From positions 620,001 to 684,000 of the forward strand of contig NZ_JAODUA010000002.1 in the NCBI RefSeq assembly GCF_025399895.1: a stretch of 64,000 nucleotides of DNA. The letters run 5' to 3'. The translations under genes were made by a program, and so were the position numbers. Origin of the DNA: Streptomyces sp. ASQP_92 (GTDB lineage Bacteria > Actinomycetota > Actinomycetes > Streptomycetales > Streptomycetaceae). Below the pieces are notes generated by a model, which had not been told where the DNA came from, did no database searches, and saw nothing but the letters and a program-made list of their open reading frames with translations. Positions 1-8,639 of the stretch are shown in pieces (position 1 is the stretch's first letter; each line of letters begins with the position of its first letter).

Positions 1-808
1 CGAATGCCAGCGCATCGGTCAGCATGCGGTGGGCGCGCGCCGCCGTGTCCGCCGCGAGGAACTCCAGCGCAGCCGGGTCGATCCCGGGCTCCGGCGCGGT
101 CTCGGTGTCGAGGCGCGCGGGGGCGCCGGGCTCCGGGGGGACGGGTGGCGGCGCGGGGAGCGGAGGCAGGATGTCCCTGGCCGCGAACGCCTCCGCCGCC
201 AAGACGCCTCGCACCGCGACGACGTCCTCGGCCGGCGGGACGCTGCGCTCCTGCAAGGCGTCGAGCAGGGGCCGTTCCGCGCGGCCCCGCATCAGGAGCA
301 GCAGGAAGGGATCCTGGTCCAGGAGCCGCGCCACCTGGTAGCAGAGCGCCGCGGTGTGCGGACAGTGGTCCCAGGCCTCGCAGGTGCACTCGGGCTCCAA
401 GTCGCCGATGACCGGCAGGAGTTCGATGCCGTGGTCGGCCGCGTCCTCCACCAGGTGCGGCGGCATCTCGCGGTCGAGCAGCGCCGCGATGTGCCCGGCG
501 CGCTCCGCCGCCATCGTGAGGAAGCGGTCCCACGCGTCGTCGTCCAGCTCCTGGAGCAGCACGTCGCCGCGGTGCTGCGACCCGTCCCGGTCCCGTACGA
601 CCGCGGTGATCCGTCCCGGTCGCACCGTGACCGCGCCGACCGCGCCCTGGCGGGCCAGCCGGCGCCCCTGCTTGAGCTGCTGCCCGTCCAGGGCGGTGTC
701 CTCCAGCGCCTTCAGCCACGCCAGGCCCCACCAGCTCGTCGCGAAACCGCGGCCCTGCGCGGGCGGCAGGGCTTCGAAGGTGCGCTCGTCGTCGTAGGTG
801 TCGCTCAT
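1..808 (-). CDS. SWIM zinc-finger protein (3' end outside window)
   Basis: The first 269 codons are present; the reading frame runs off the left edge. The N-terminus carries a GFATSWWGLAWLKALED stretch that I recognise from actinobacterial SWIM proteins. A SWIM zinc motif CxC-x5-CxH follows at C141, C143, C149 and H151. After about residue 215 the chain is Pro/Ala rich. The ATG at 808 overlaps the stop codon of the upstream SNF2 helicase gene (ATGA), so the two are probably translationally coupled. SWIM domains bind DNA or protein, and a SWIM/SNF2 pair is a recurring arrangement in actinobacteria. The role (chromatin or repair-associated helicase partner) is inferred. The family call is firm; the function is not. 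Confidence 0.85.
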   Translation of the reverse strand, partial: MSDTYDDERTFEALPPAQGRGFATSWWGLAWLKALEDTALDGQQLKQGRRLARQGAVGAVTVRPGRITAVVRDRDGSQHRGDVLLQELDDDAWDRFLTMAAERAGHIAALLDREMPPHLVEDAADHGIELLPVIGDLEPECTCEAWDHCPHTAALCYQVARLLDQDPFLLLLMRGRAERPLLDALQERSVPPAEDVVAVRGVLAAEAFAARDILPPLPAPPPVPPEPGAPARLDTETAPEPGIDPAALEFLAADTAARAHRMLTDALAF

Positions 809-3657
809 CGTCCGCTCCCTCGCAGCGCCACCAGATCGGTCAGCTCGGCATCCGACAGCTCGGTCAGGGCCGACTCGCCCGAGCCGAGAATCGAGTCGGC
901 CAACTCCCTTTTGCGGACCAGCATGTCGGCGATCCTGTCCTCGATGGTGCCCTCCGCGATCAGGCGGTGCACCTGGACCGGCTGGGTCTGCCCGATGCGG
1001 TAGGCGCGGTCGGTGGCCTGCGCCTCGACGGCCGGGTTCCACCAGCGGTCGTAGTGGATGACATGGCCGGCCCGGGTGAGGTTCAGGCCGGTGCCCGCGG
1101 CCTTCAACGACAGCAGGAACACCGGGACTTGGCCGTCCTGGAAGTGCCGCACCATCTCTTCGCGGCGCTCCACCGGCGTCCCGCCGTGCAGGAACCGTGT
1201 CACCACACCGCGCTCCGCCAGATGCTGTTCGATGAGCCGGGCCATCCGTACGTACTGCGTGAAGACGAGCACCGAACCGTCCTCGGCGAGGATGGTGTCC
1301 AGGAGTTCGTCGAGCAACTCCAGCTTGCCCGAGCGGCCGGCGATCGTGGGGCTGTCCTCCTTGAGGTACTGCGCGGGGTGGTTGCAGATCTGCTTGAGCG
1401 CGGTCAGCAGCTTGACGACGAGTCCGCGCCGCTCGAAGCCGTCCGCGCCCGAGATCTCGGCGAGCGTCTCGCGCACGACCGCTTCGTACAGGCCGGTCTG
1501 CTCCGTGGTGAGGGAGACCGTCCGGTCGGTCTCGGTCTTCGGCGGCAGCTCGGGGGCGATGCCCGGATCGGACTTGCGGCGGCGCAGCAGGAACGGCCGC
1601 ACCAGCCGCGAGAGCCGCTCGGCGGCGGCCGGGTCCTGGCCGCTCTCGGCGGCGGACGCGTACCGGGTGCGGAACGTGCCGAGCCGGCCCAGCAGTCCGG
1701 GCGTGGTCCAGTCGAGGATCGCCCACAGCTCGGAGAGGTTGTTCTCCACGGGCGTGCCGCTGAGCGCCACCCGGGCCCGGGCCCCGATGGTGCGCAACTG
1801 CCTGGCCGTCGCGGAGTAGGGGTTCTTGACGTGCTGCGCCTCGTCGGTGACCACCATGCCCCAGGGGACGCCGGCCAGCTTGGCGGCGTCCAGACGCATC
1901 GTGCCGTACGTGGTGAGGACGAACTCGCCGTCGGCCAGGGCGTCGAGCGAGCGGGCGGCGGCGTGGAAGCGGCGCACGGGGGTGCCGGGCGCGAACTTCT
2001 CGATCTCGCGCTGCCAGTTGCCCATGAGGGAGGTCGGGCAGATGACGAGGGTGGGGCCGGCGGTCGCGGGGTCGCTCCGGCGGTGCAGATGCAGCGCGAT
2101 CAGCGTGATCGTCTTGCCGAGGCCCATGTCGTCGGCGAGGCAACCGCCCAGGCCCAGCGAGGTCATGTCCGCCAGCCAGTTGAGGCCGCGCAGCTGATAG
2201 TCCCTCAACTGAGCGTTGAGAGAAGCGGGTTGAGCGATGGGCTGCTCGCGGTCGCCCTCGGGGTCGGCGAGCCGGTCGCGCAGCCGGGCCAGCCAGCCGG
2301 TGGCCTCCACGTCCACCCGCCGGCCGTCGATCTCCGTCGAGCCGGTGAGGACGGCGGCCAGCGCGTCGACGGGCGTCACCTTGCGGTCCTGGGAGGCGCG
2401 GGCCCGGCGCACCTCCTCCGGGTCCACCAGCACCCACTGGTCGCGCAGCCGCACCACCGGACGGTTCGCCTCGGCCAGTGCGTCGAGTTCCCGCCGGTCC
2501 AGTTCGGTGTCGCCCAGCGCGAACCGCCAGTCGAAGGAGAGCAGCGCGTCCGCGGACAGGGTCGAGGGCGCGCCGGACTCGATCCGCTCGGCCCCACGCT
2601 CCTGCGGGCCGATCACGGCACGTGTCGTCAGCTTGCCGGTGAGCTCTTTGGGCCAGTGCACCCGGACACCGATCGCGGCGAGTGTGCGCGAGGCGGAGCC
2701 GAGCAGCTCGGCGGCCTCCTCGTCGGCGAGCTCGACCGCGTCCGGCACGGCGGAGGACAACAGCGGGGCCAGCGGCGTCCAGGCGCGGGCCGCCCGGCGC
2801 AGGGCGAGCAGCGCGTCCATCCGGGCCCGCGGTCCGAACGCGGTCGCCGACGCGGACCCGGCCCACACCTCGGCCGCGTCCGCGACCCGGGTGGGATCGC
2901 TGACGCTGTGAAGCTGGAGCACGGCCCGGAACACCGGCCCCGAGCCCTCCGGATCGGCCGAGGCGAGCCCCGGCAGCTCGACCCGCAAGGAGATCCGGAC
3001 TCCCGCGTCGTGCCCGGCGGCCACCTCGGCGGCCCAGGTGCGCTGCTCGGGCAGCCGTTGGGGTGCTTCGGCGGCGAAGGCGGGGGAGCCGGTGGCGCGC
3101 GCGGCGGCCGGGGTACGGGGGAGGCCGTCGGCGACCGCGTCGAGGAAGGACCGCAGCAGCCGCTCCGGTTCGGCGAGGAGCACCGGCTCCGCCCCTGCGT
3201 CGAGCGGGACGCAGTGCGCCTCGGGCGGCATCGCGGCGGCCAGTTCGCGTACCTTGTCGAGCTCGTCGGCGCCGAGCGGCCCGACTCGCCACGCGTCGTG
3301 GTCGCTCGCGGTGAGACCGGGCAACAGGAGCCCGCGTGCGGCGAGTTGGAGGGCGAGCAGCGCGGCCGCTCCCCAGAACGCGGCCGGGCGCGAGGCTCCG
3401 GCGAGGGCGCGGGTCCGGGTGAGGACGGGCAGCGCGTCCCCTACCGGCAGGCACAGGGCGCGTACGGCCCGGGGTGTGGCGTCCGGCCCGACCACCGTCA
3501 GGTCCTCGACGACGCCGAGCGCGGTGGGCAGGTCTTCGCCGTCGGGATGCCAGAAGGCGATTCGGCCCCTGCGGGAGGGGTCGGCGGGCAGGAAGGTCAC
3601 GGAACAGTGGGCGAGTTCGGCGAGCTGGGGCGGCGTGGGAGCGGGGAGCCTCTGCAC
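805..3657 (-). CDS. SNF2-family DNA-dependent ATPase/helicase
   Basis: A 950-residue protein. Roughly the first 450 residues are a variable N-terminal region, with no motif I recognise. The SNF2 ATPase core follows: motif I DDMGLGKT near residue 510, motif II DEAQ near 604, and the helicase C-terminal half at about 750-880, ending in the RIGQ-type motif VI (DRAYRIGQ). SNF2 proteins use ATP to translocate on double-stranded DNA and remodel protein-DNA complexes. The start is the GTG at 3657, with GAGGA 13 nt upstream. A nearer ATG at 3670 is out of frame. The stop overlaps the SWIM gene start by 4 bp, so this is a two-gene operon. I see no regulator. The length is typical of actinobacterial SNF2/SWIM-associated helicases. 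Confidence 0.93.
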   Translation of the reverse strand: MQRLPAPTPPQLAELAHCSVTFLPADPSRRGRIAFWHPDGEDLPTALGVVEDLTVVGPDATPRAVRALCLPVGDALPVLTRTRALAGASRPAAFWGAAALLALQLAARGLLLPGLTASDHDAWRVGPLGADELDKVRELAAAMPPEAHCVPLDAGAEPVLLAEPERLLRSFLDAVADGLPRTPAAARATGSPAFAAEAPQRLPEQRTWAAEVAAGHDAGVRISLRVELPGLASADPEGSGPVFRAVLQLHSVSDPTRVADAAEVWAGSASATAFGPRARMDALLALRRAARAWTPLAPLLSSAVPDAVELADEEAAELLGSASRTLAAIGVRVHWPKELTGKLTTRAVIGPQERGAERIESGAPSTLSADALLSFDWRFALGDTELDRRELDALAEANRPVVRLRDQWVLVDPEEVRRARASQDRKVTPVDALAAVLTGSTEIDGRRVDVEATGWLARLRDRLADPEGDREQPIAQPASLNAQLRDYQLRGLNWLADMTSLGLGGCLADDMGLGKTITLIALHLHRRSDPATAGPTLVICPTSLMGNWQREIEKFAPGTPVRRFHAAARSLDALADGEFVLTTYGTMRLDAAKLAGVPWGMVVTDEAQHVKNPYSATARQLRTIGARARVALSGTPVENNLSELWAILDWTTPGLLGRLGTFRTRYASAAESGQDPAAAERLSRLVRPFLLRRRKSDPGIAPELPPKTETDRTVSLTTEQTGLYEAVVRETLAEISGADGFERRGLVVKLLTALKQICNHPAQYLKEDSPTIAGRSGKLELLDELLDTILAEDGSVLVFTQYVRMARLIEQHLAERGVVTRFLHGGTPVERREEMVRHFQDGQVPVFLLSLKAAGTGLNLTRAGHVIHYDRWWNPAVEAQATDRAYRIGQTQPVQVHRLIAEGTIEDRIADMLVRKRELADSILGSGESALTELSDAELTDLVALRGSGR

Positions 3658-3804
3658 AGCGAGAACGCATTCCTCAAATTTGACTACGCGGTCCGGAGCG
3701 GCCGAGGGTACAGCACGAGACGGCGGCGCGGAGGCTCGGCGCCATGACCCGCGTCACACGCCGCGGGGTGGGTGTTGCCAGCACCACCTTCGGGCGCGGG
3801 GCAA

Positions 3805-3826
3805 CCCCCCGGCCGGGGCCGGGGGG
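3805..3826. repeat. GC-rich perfect hairpin upstream of desaturase
   Basis: CCCCCCGGCC and GGCCGGGGGG form a 10-bp perfect stem with a 2-nt loop. It lies 90 bp before the desaturase ATG in the 258-bp gap after the divergent SNF2 gene. No T-tract follows. It could be a leader structure or attenuator for the desaturase; no role is proven. Confidence 0.5.
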
Positions 3827-3915
3827 TGACTCCATGGTCGTCAAGGGCGCCGATCCGTACGTTCGGTGAGGTCAGCGCAGGGAACTGCGGGGGACGACCC
3901 AACACCGGAGACGTC

Positions 3916-4977
3916 ATGCCACAGGCGACCATGCCGCAGCCCGCCCCGCCGCTCGGCGCCCCCGCCGAACCGAGGGCGGGCAGTGAGTTCGCCCCCCTGC
4001 TCAGAACGGTGAAGGGGCAGGGTCTGCTCGACCGGCGGGTCGGCTGGTACGCGGCGCGCATCGTCATCAACCTCCTCGCGCTAGCGGCGACGGTCGCCGC
4101 GATGGTGTTCACCGGCGACAGCTGGTGGACCCTGGCCCTCGCCCTGCCGCTCTCCGTGTTCTGGGCCCGCAGCGCGTTCGTCGGTCACGACGCCGGGCAC
4201 GGCCAGATCACCCGGGGCAAGCGCGCGGGCCGGCTCATCGGCCTGCTCCACAGCGACCTCCTCCTCGGTATGAGCTACGCCTGGTGGAACGACAAGCACA
4301 ACCGCCACCACGCCAACCCCAACCACATCGACAAGGACCCCGATGTCGGCGTCGGCGCCCTCGTATGGACCCAGCGCCAGGCCGAGCAGCGCGAAGGCTT
4401 CGCCCGCCGGCTCACCCGCAACCAGGCGCGGCTCTTCTTCCCGATGCTGCTCCTGGAGGGCATCGCCCTGAAGGTGTACGGATTCCAGGACCTCAAGCGG
4501 CAGTCGCGCCGGGAGCGGGCCGCGGAGGCACCCCTCCTGATCGCCCACACCGCCGGCTACGCGACGCTGCTCCTGACCGTCATGTCGCCCGGCAAGGCGC
4601 TGGCCTTCGCCCTGGTGCACCACGCCCTGTTCGGCCTGCACCTCGGCATGACGTTCGCCCCCAACCACAAGGGCATGGAGATGCCCGACCCGGACGACCC
4701 GGAGGCCTCGGCGTGGGGGCATCTGCGGCGCCAGGTCCTGACCTCGCGCAACGTGCGCGGCGGCCCGCTCACCGACTGGTTCCTGGGTGGCCTCAACTAC
4801 CAGATAGAGCACCACCTCTTCCCGAACATGCCGCGCCCGCACCTCAGGCTCGCCCAGTCGGCGGTCCGCGCCCACTGCGCCTCGCTCGGCATCCCCTACG
4901 CGGAGACCTCGCTGACCGACTCCTACCGCCAGGCACTGGAGCACATGCACGAGGTCGGCGCACCGCTGCGGAAGTGA
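3916..4977 (+). CDS. Membrane fatty-acid desaturase (acyl-lipid/acyl-CoA, three His boxes)
   Basis: 353 residues, an integral membrane di-iron enzyme that inserts a double bond into fatty-acyl chains using O2. The three histidine boxes are visible: HDAGH at 91-95, HNRHH at 128-132 and QIEHH at 296-300. The last, with Q replacing the first His, is typical of front-end or linoleoyl-type desaturases. Hydrophobic segments lie at about 48-85 and around 185-215. The start is the ATG at 3916 with GGAG eight bases before it; an open frame extends further upstream but has no ribosome site. A 60-residue membrane protein follows 93 bp downstream on the same strand. It probably adjusts membrane fluidity. 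No TetR-type desaturase regulator is adjacent. Confidence 0.92.
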   Translation: MPQATMPQPAPPLGAPAEPRAGSEFAPLLRTVKGQGLLDRRVGWYAARIVINLLALAATVAAMVFTGDSWWTLALALPLSVFWARSAFVGHDAGHGQITRGKRAGRLIGLLHSDLLLGMSYAWWNDKHNRHHANPNHIDKDPDVGVGALVWTQRQAEQREGFARRLTRNQARLFFPMLLLEGIALKVYGFQDLKRQSRRERAAEAPLLIAHTAGYATLLLTVMSPGKALAFALVHHALFGLHLGMTFAPNHKGMEMPDPDDPEASAWGHLRRQVLTSRNVRGGPLTDWFLGGLNYQIEHHLFPNMPRPHLRLAQSAVRAHCASLGIPYAETSLTDSYRQALEHMHEVGAPLRK

Positions 4978-5070
4978 CGCATAGTGGTAGGAGCTGGAAC
5001 CAGCGGGCACCGTCGGGCGTTCACTGGACAGGAAGAGCGGCCGCGGGCCGCGCAGAGGAAGGCGACGGAC

Positions 5071-5253
5071 ATGTCGAAGCGCGCGATGATCGCCGCCGGA
5101 GGAGTCGTGGCGGGGCTCATTCTGATCCCCCTGATCGGCTTCTGGCTCGCCCTGCTGGTCCTGATAGGCGTTCCCCTGGTGGCCTATCTGGCGCTCGACC
5201 CGAGCCAGCGGCGCAGGCTGCGGCACGTGTCCCGCAAGGAACTCGGCCGCTAG
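5071..5253 (+). CDS. Small single-pass or hairpin membrane protein, unknown
   Basis: 60 residues: a short basic start, a long hydrophobic block (about 6-45, probably one long or two short membrane helices), then a basic tail rich in Arg that should face the cytoplasm. GAGGAAGG lies about 10 nt before the ATG at 5071. The frame is open further upstream but has no ribosome site there. Codon use matches the neighbours. I recognise no family. It may be co-transcribed with the desaturase 93 bp upstream, which would suggest an accessory role in the membrane, but that is only context. Confidence 0.7.
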   Translation: MSKRAMIAAGGVVAGLILIPLIGFWLALLVLIGVPLVAYLALDPSQRRRLRHVSRKELGR

Positions 5254-5270
5254 GCGCCCCCGGGGGCGCC
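5253..5270. terminator. Palindromic hairpin after small membrane gene
   Basis: GGCGCCCCC and GGGGGCGCC form an 18-bp perfect palindrome immediately after the stop codon, before the MOSC gene. There is no T-run, as is usual for Streptomyces terminators. A TAGGCT -10-like box follows at 5284-5289. Confidence 0.55.
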
Positions 5271-5330
5271 CCGGCCTCCCGCGATAGGCTCGGACCGATC
5301 ATTGGTTCGACCAAGGGGGAGTTGAGTTCC

Positions 5331-5885
5331 GTGGTGAGCGGCATCGAGGGAACCGTCAGAGCGGTCAGCAGCAACGGGGAGTACTCGTTCACCAAGCCCA
5401 ACCGGGACAGCATCACGCTGGTGTCCGGTCTGGGCGTGGCGGGTGACGTGCACGCGGGTGTGACGGTCAAGCACCGCTCCCGGGTCGCCCAGGACCCGAC
5501 GCAGCCGAACCTGCGGCAGGTCCATCTGATCCACCAGGAACTGTTCGACGAGGTCGCCGGGCAGGGCTTCGAGGTCACCGCCGGTGAACTCGGCGAGAAC
5601 GTGACGACGGAGGGCATCGACCTCCTCGGCCTGCCCACCGGGACGCTGCTGCGCATCGGTGCGGAGGCGGTCGTCGAGGTCACCGGTCTGCGCAACCCCT
5701 GCCTCCAGATCGACGCCTTCCAGGAGGGCCTCCTGAAGCAGGTCGTCGGCCGCGACGCCGACGGCGCCATCGTGCGCAAGGCCGGAATCATGAGCGTGGT
5801 CCGCGCGGGCGGAGTGATCCGCCCCGGCGACACCATCACCGCGGAACTCCCCGAGGGCCCGCACCGGCCGCTGGAGCGGGTTTGA
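5331..5885 (+). CDS. MOSC-domain protein
   Basis: 184 residues, a single MOSC domain (the fold of the molybdenum cofactor sulfurase C-terminus). Visible signatures are GELGENVTTEGIDL near residue 84-97 and LRNPCLQIDAF near 122-132, with the conserved Cys expected to handle sulfur. MOSC proteins are proposed to carry or transfer sulfur to metal-sulfur centres; a stand-alone protein of this size resembles the YiiM type. The GTG at 5331 is preceded by AAGGGGGAG about 9 nt upstream. A second GTG at 5334 and a TTG at 5322 are alternatives. A TAGGCT box at 5284-5289 could be its own promoter. The substrate cannot be read from sequence. Confidence 0.88.
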   Translation: MVSGIEGTVRAVSSNGEYSFTKPNRDSITLVSGLGVAGDVHAGVTVKHRSRVAQDPTQPNLRQVHLIHQELFDEVAGQGFEVTAGELGENVTTEGIDLLGLPTGTLLRIGAEAVVEVTGLRNPCLQIDAFQEGLLKQVVGRDADGAIVRKAGIMSVVRAGGVIRPGDTITAELPEGPHRPLERV

Positions 5886-6030
5886 GGAAGGGCCCAACTG
5901 GGCTGCGGGGCGCTTGAGTTGCGGGCGGCGCGCGCCAGGCGCTGCGCTGCCGGCTGCCAGCCGCCGGGGAGGCGCTCACGGGCGTGACCTTCGCGACGGC
6001 GGGAGCGCCATGCCCGGGGGCGCGCCCGCA

Positions 6031-6144
6031 GGTGTGGCTGGGCGTCGCGGCCCGCCGGAGGCTGCTTCAAGGACGCCAGGCTGTGCCACGGCCAGGGCTC
6101 TACTTGACGGCAGCCGGGGGTTAGGCGCGGCGCCCAGCCACACC
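6031..6144. repeat. Nested inverted repeat, MITE-like or structured RNA
   Basis: The perfect 14-bp arms GGTGTGGCTGGGCG (6031-6044) and CGCCCAGCCACACC (6131-6144) enclose a second imperfect pair, GGCTGCTTCAAG (6060-6071) and CTTGACGGCAGCC (6103-6115). The hexamer GCCCGC occurs one base outside each arm, as a target-site duplication might. It sits in the 287-bp gap between two convergent genes (MOSC and the TrmO-like gene). No protein gene is credible in this gap. It could equally be a long bidirectional terminator. Confidence 0.5.
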
Positions 6145-6152
6145 GGCCCGCG

Positions 6153-6192
6153 TCACTCGTAGTACTCCCTCATCACTCGTAGTACTCCCGCA
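6153..6192. repeat. 20-bp tandem duplication of a gene end
   Basis: Two adjacent 20-bp units (6153-6172 and 6173-6192) differ at one base (T/G at unit position 18). On the minus strand each encodes MREYYE followed by TGA, so the last codons of the TrmO-like gene are duplicated just beyond its stop. Confidence 0.85.
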
Positions 6193-6697
6193 TCAGCTCC
6201 ACCGACCATTCCGGCTGGGCCGTCTCGCCGCGCGGGCCGAATTCGGCCAGGTACGGCTTGATGTCGAGCACCGGCGTGCCGTCCACCGCGTCGAGACCGG
6301 CCACACGCACGTCGAGCCCCTCGACCGAGAGGACCCGGCAGCGCGAGACTCCCAAGCGGTTGGGGCGGTTCTTGCCCCGCTGGGCGAAGATCCCCACCAG
6401 CGGCCAGTCCGGGTTGCCGCGCGGGCGTCGGGCTCCGGACTCGATTTTCTCGGGAGCCACACGGTCGAAGTGGAAGACCACTTCGAGGTGGGAGAAGTCC
6501 GCGAGCCCGAACAGCGCCTCGGGCCCGAACTGCTCGGCGTCCAGGCGGATCACGGCCGTCTCCCGGTCCCAGTGGTCGTCGACGACCTCGGTCCGCCCGC
6601 CGATCACCCGCCCCACGGGCCGGCACACCAGGTCCGACACCCGTAGGGCCGTGCTCCCTTCACTCGTCCCCATGCCGCCAACACCCATGTCCGCCAT
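6173..6697 (-). CDS. TsaA/TrmO-like SAM-dependent tRNA methyltransferase
   Basis: 174 residues of the UPF0066 family. TrmO methylates N6 of threonylcarbamoyladenosine at position 37 of ANN-decoding tRNAs, using S-adenosylmethionine. Family signatures are the early GRVIGGR, the central GIFAQRGKNRPNRLGVSRC (the conserved R-x-x-x-RPN-x-x-G-x-S block, about 100-118) and VLDIKPYL near 144-151. The ATG at 6697 has GGGGAAGGAA in front. Escherichia coli TrmO has an additional C-terminal domain; this shorter form is the single-domain type. The gene converges on the MOSC gene across a structured gap, and its last 20 bp are tandemly repeated. Confidence 0.88.
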   Translation of the reverse strand: MADMGVGGMGTSEGSTALRVSDLVCRPVGRVIGGRTEVVDDHWDRETAVIRLDAEQFGPEALFGLADFSHLEVVFHFDRVAPEKIESGARRPRGNPDWPLVGIFAQRGKNRPNRLGVSRCRVLSVEGLDVRVAGLDAVDGTPVLDIKPYLAEFGPRGETAQPEWSVELMREYYE

Positions 6698-6834
6698 GCC
6701 AGTTCCTTCCCCCGCCGTGCCTCACAGGGCGCTTGGCCGAAGCCCCGGGGATCGATCGTAGAGCGGTGTCCCCAAGCGGCCGGGGCCGGGGGCGGACGTA
6801 TGGCGAGTGCCGGGGGCGACGGAGCCGGAGGGCC

Positions 6835-7950
6835 TTACGACGGCCGCACCGCCATCGCCTCGAGGGAACGAAGGAGGGCGGGCAGTTCCTCGTCCCGCGC
6901 CACCGGGTGGACATCGCCCGGGCACTCGTCGAGGAGGACGAACGCCACGTCGTCGGTCCTGGCCACCACGGACCAGCCGGGCCCGTCGGCGCGCAGGGTG
7001 CGGGCCCCGCCGGGGGCGAAGGCGGAGCGTACGCGCCCGAGCGGGGGAGCGGAATCGAGATAGCCGCGCAACTCGGCGAGGGCCCGCTGGACGCCCGTCT
7101 TCTCACCGGGGGCGTGCGGGTGCGGGTGCGGGTGCGGGTGCTGGCGCTCGTGCTCGGCGTCGTCGGCGTCCGGCGCGCCGTGCTCCAGGGCATCGCTTTC
7201 CACGGCGTCGTGCCGATCGGGGGAAGCAGCGCCACCGGCACTGCTGCCGGACTCACCGGACTCACCGGTCTCCTCACCCTTTTCCGGGCCGGGCTCCTCG
7301 GTGTCGTGGCCTGTCTCTTCCGGCACTTCTCCCGAGCCCGCTCCGGACGAGTTCGACGGGGCCACGGTCACCTCGCGCGGCTCCGCGTGCTCGGAGGCCG
7401 CGCCGCTCTCGTCCCGCGCCGCACCGGCCGCGGGCGGCCCGAAGGTGTCGGGGTCCAACTGCTCACGCCACATCGTCCACTGCAACGCGACCGCGTCCGC
7501 GCCGAGTCGGCGCTGGGCCGGTCCCCATTCGCTGGTGTCCGGGGGTGTGAGCGTGCGGGGCCCGTCGGGGTGCGGCTCGGGGTCGTGCGGGGCCGGGACG
7601 TTGGGGGCCGCGACGACCAGTTCCAGTGGCCAGCCGGGCAGGGCCGCCACCACCGTGCGGTCGTCCGGCGACAGGTCGTACTCCATCCCGCAGTCCCAGG
7701 ACGCGATCGCGACGGCTACCAGCGAGACGTCGTCGACGACCACCGTCCAACGGGCCCCCGCGCCGTCCTGCCCGAGGACGAGGCCGTAACCCTGGGCGTA
7801 CGGCCCGAGGCCGAGCGCCGCGCACGCCTCGGGGTAGTCGTCGCCGAGCACGCTCGGGAACTGCGCGGGCGTCAGCAGCGCCGCCGTCAGCACATAGAGC
7901 GCCTCGTCTGCGGCGGTTGCGGCCGCTTCGACCTCGTCCGTCCCGGTCAC
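6835..7950 (-). CDS. Unknown protein with a long acidic, disordered middle
   Basis: 371 residues. There is a conserved-looking N-terminal domain (about 1-170, with WTVVVDDVSLVAVAIASWDCGMEYDLS), a central low-complexity stretch rich in Glu, Ser, Gly and Asp (about 175-280) that ends in HPHPHPHPHA, and a short C-terminal domain of about 80 residues (GVQRALAELRGYLDSAPPLGR). I do not recognise the family. The GTG at 7950 is preceded by GGGGAGGG; the upstream extension contains a TTA codon, rare in Streptomyces, which argues for the downstream start. No signal peptide or membrane segment is visible. It is transcribed away from the neighbouring small gene across a 422-bp gap. Confidence 0.75.
   Translation of the reverse strand: MTGTDEVEAAATAADEALYVLTAALLTPAQFPSVLGDDYPEACAALGLGPYAQGYGLVLGQDGAGARWTVVVDDVSLVAVAIASWDCGMEYDLSPDDRTVVAALPGWPLELVVAAPNVPAPHDPEPHPDGPRTLTPPDTSEWGPAQRRLGADAVALQWTMWREQLDPDTFGPPAAGAARDESGAASEHAEPREVTVAPSNSSGAGSGEVPEETGHDTEEPGPEKGEETGESGESGSSAGGAASPDRHDAVESDALEHGAPDADDAEHERQHPHPHPHPHAPGEKTGVQRALAELRGYLDSAPPLGRVRSAFAPGGARTLRADGPGWSVVARTDDVAFVLLDECPGDVHPVARDEELPALLRSLEAMAVRPS
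7114..7143. repeat. GTGCGG hexanucleotide microsatellite in coding region
   Basis: Four perfect GTGCGG units plus GTGCTG. Read on the minus strand it encodes the alternating His-Pro run of the unknown protein at 6835-7950. It is prone to slippage in whole-codon-pair steps, so the frame would be kept. Confidence 0.9.
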
Positions 7951-8372
7951 GGAACCCTCCCCTTCGGTTCGCTCGTCGGCGCACCTTAACTCCGAGGTGC
8001 GCGCGGCGAAAGCCCGGGGCAAGCAGGTGCAGCGGGAGAGGTCCGGAGCAGGTACCGACCGACCCCGGTCCCCGCCGCTCGCTCCGTCGGGTTGGTGGTG
8101 GCATGGCGGTGCCCGGAGGCGCGCAAGGTCGCGGTGAACGAGATGGGCTGGGTGCCGGCCGCCTCCGAGCTGTTCCGCTCGTGGGCATCAAGGCCCATTC
8201 GGGGTTGATCGGCGGCCCGTATCTCTCGGGTGACTCGGCGGCCGGCGGCGTCCTCGCGGTGAACATCAGGGGCGCGAACATCAGTTATGGGACGGTGCGC
8301 GCGCCTTCGCGGAAGCATCTATCAGCAACCCGGGCACGGTTGACGCCGGGGCGCCGTCCCGCGACGTCCTCG
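7951..8372. other. 422-bp gap without a convincing gene
   Basis: It lies between the start of one minus-strand gene and the end of the next. The first 30 bases hold the GGGGAGGG ribosome site of the gene at 7950. I see no strong hairpin. One plus-strand frame ending near 8208 reads like a protein C-terminus (VAWRCPEARKVAVNEMGWV) but has no start codon or ribosome site, and may be a remnant. Confidence 0.45.
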
Positions 8373-8639
8373 TCAGGCCGTCGGTAGTCCCATCAGCTCC
8401 TGGGCGACCGCGGTCGGCGACTCGTCGCGGTCGCGGGCCAGGGCGATCACCGCTCGGCAGGCCAGTTCGCGGACCCCGAACGACAGGGCCTCCGGCGACA
8501 CCCATCCCGCCGCCTCGTCGAGCGCGTCCTGGTCGTCCTCCGCGCACGCCGCCACATACGCGGCCGCCGCCTCGAAGATGTTGTGGTGGCGCTCGTCGGC
8601 CGGTCGCGGCCGGGCCGGCTTGTGGAATCTCCCGAACAT
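8373..8639 (-). CDS. Small acidic helical protein, unknown
   Basis: 88 residues starting MFGRFHKP, with Ala-rich amphipathic helices after residue 20 (EAAAAYVAACAEDDQDALDEAA) and an ending ELMGLPTA. No membrane segment, zinc motif or signal is visible. The ATG at 8639 is preceded by AAGGTGG at 5 nt; a GTG at 8648 is a less likely start. Codon bias is that of a real gene. It lies 127 bp downstream of the padR gene on the same strand. I recognise no family and assign no function. Confidence 0.65.
   Translation of the reverse strand: MFGRFHKPARPRPADERHHNIFEAAAAYVAACAEDDQDALDEAAGWVSPEALSFGVRELACRAVIALARDRDESPTAVAQELMGLPTA

Noticed and set aside
967..3747. A 926-codon open frame on the plus strand
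   Set aside because: It mirrors the SNF2 gene in the opposite strand. Composition is Gly/Arg/Val without motifs, an artefact of high GC and codon bias.
7986..8318. 110-codon gene on the minus strand in the 422-bp gap
   Set aside because: Random-looking Arg/Pro/Thr composition and no ribosome site.
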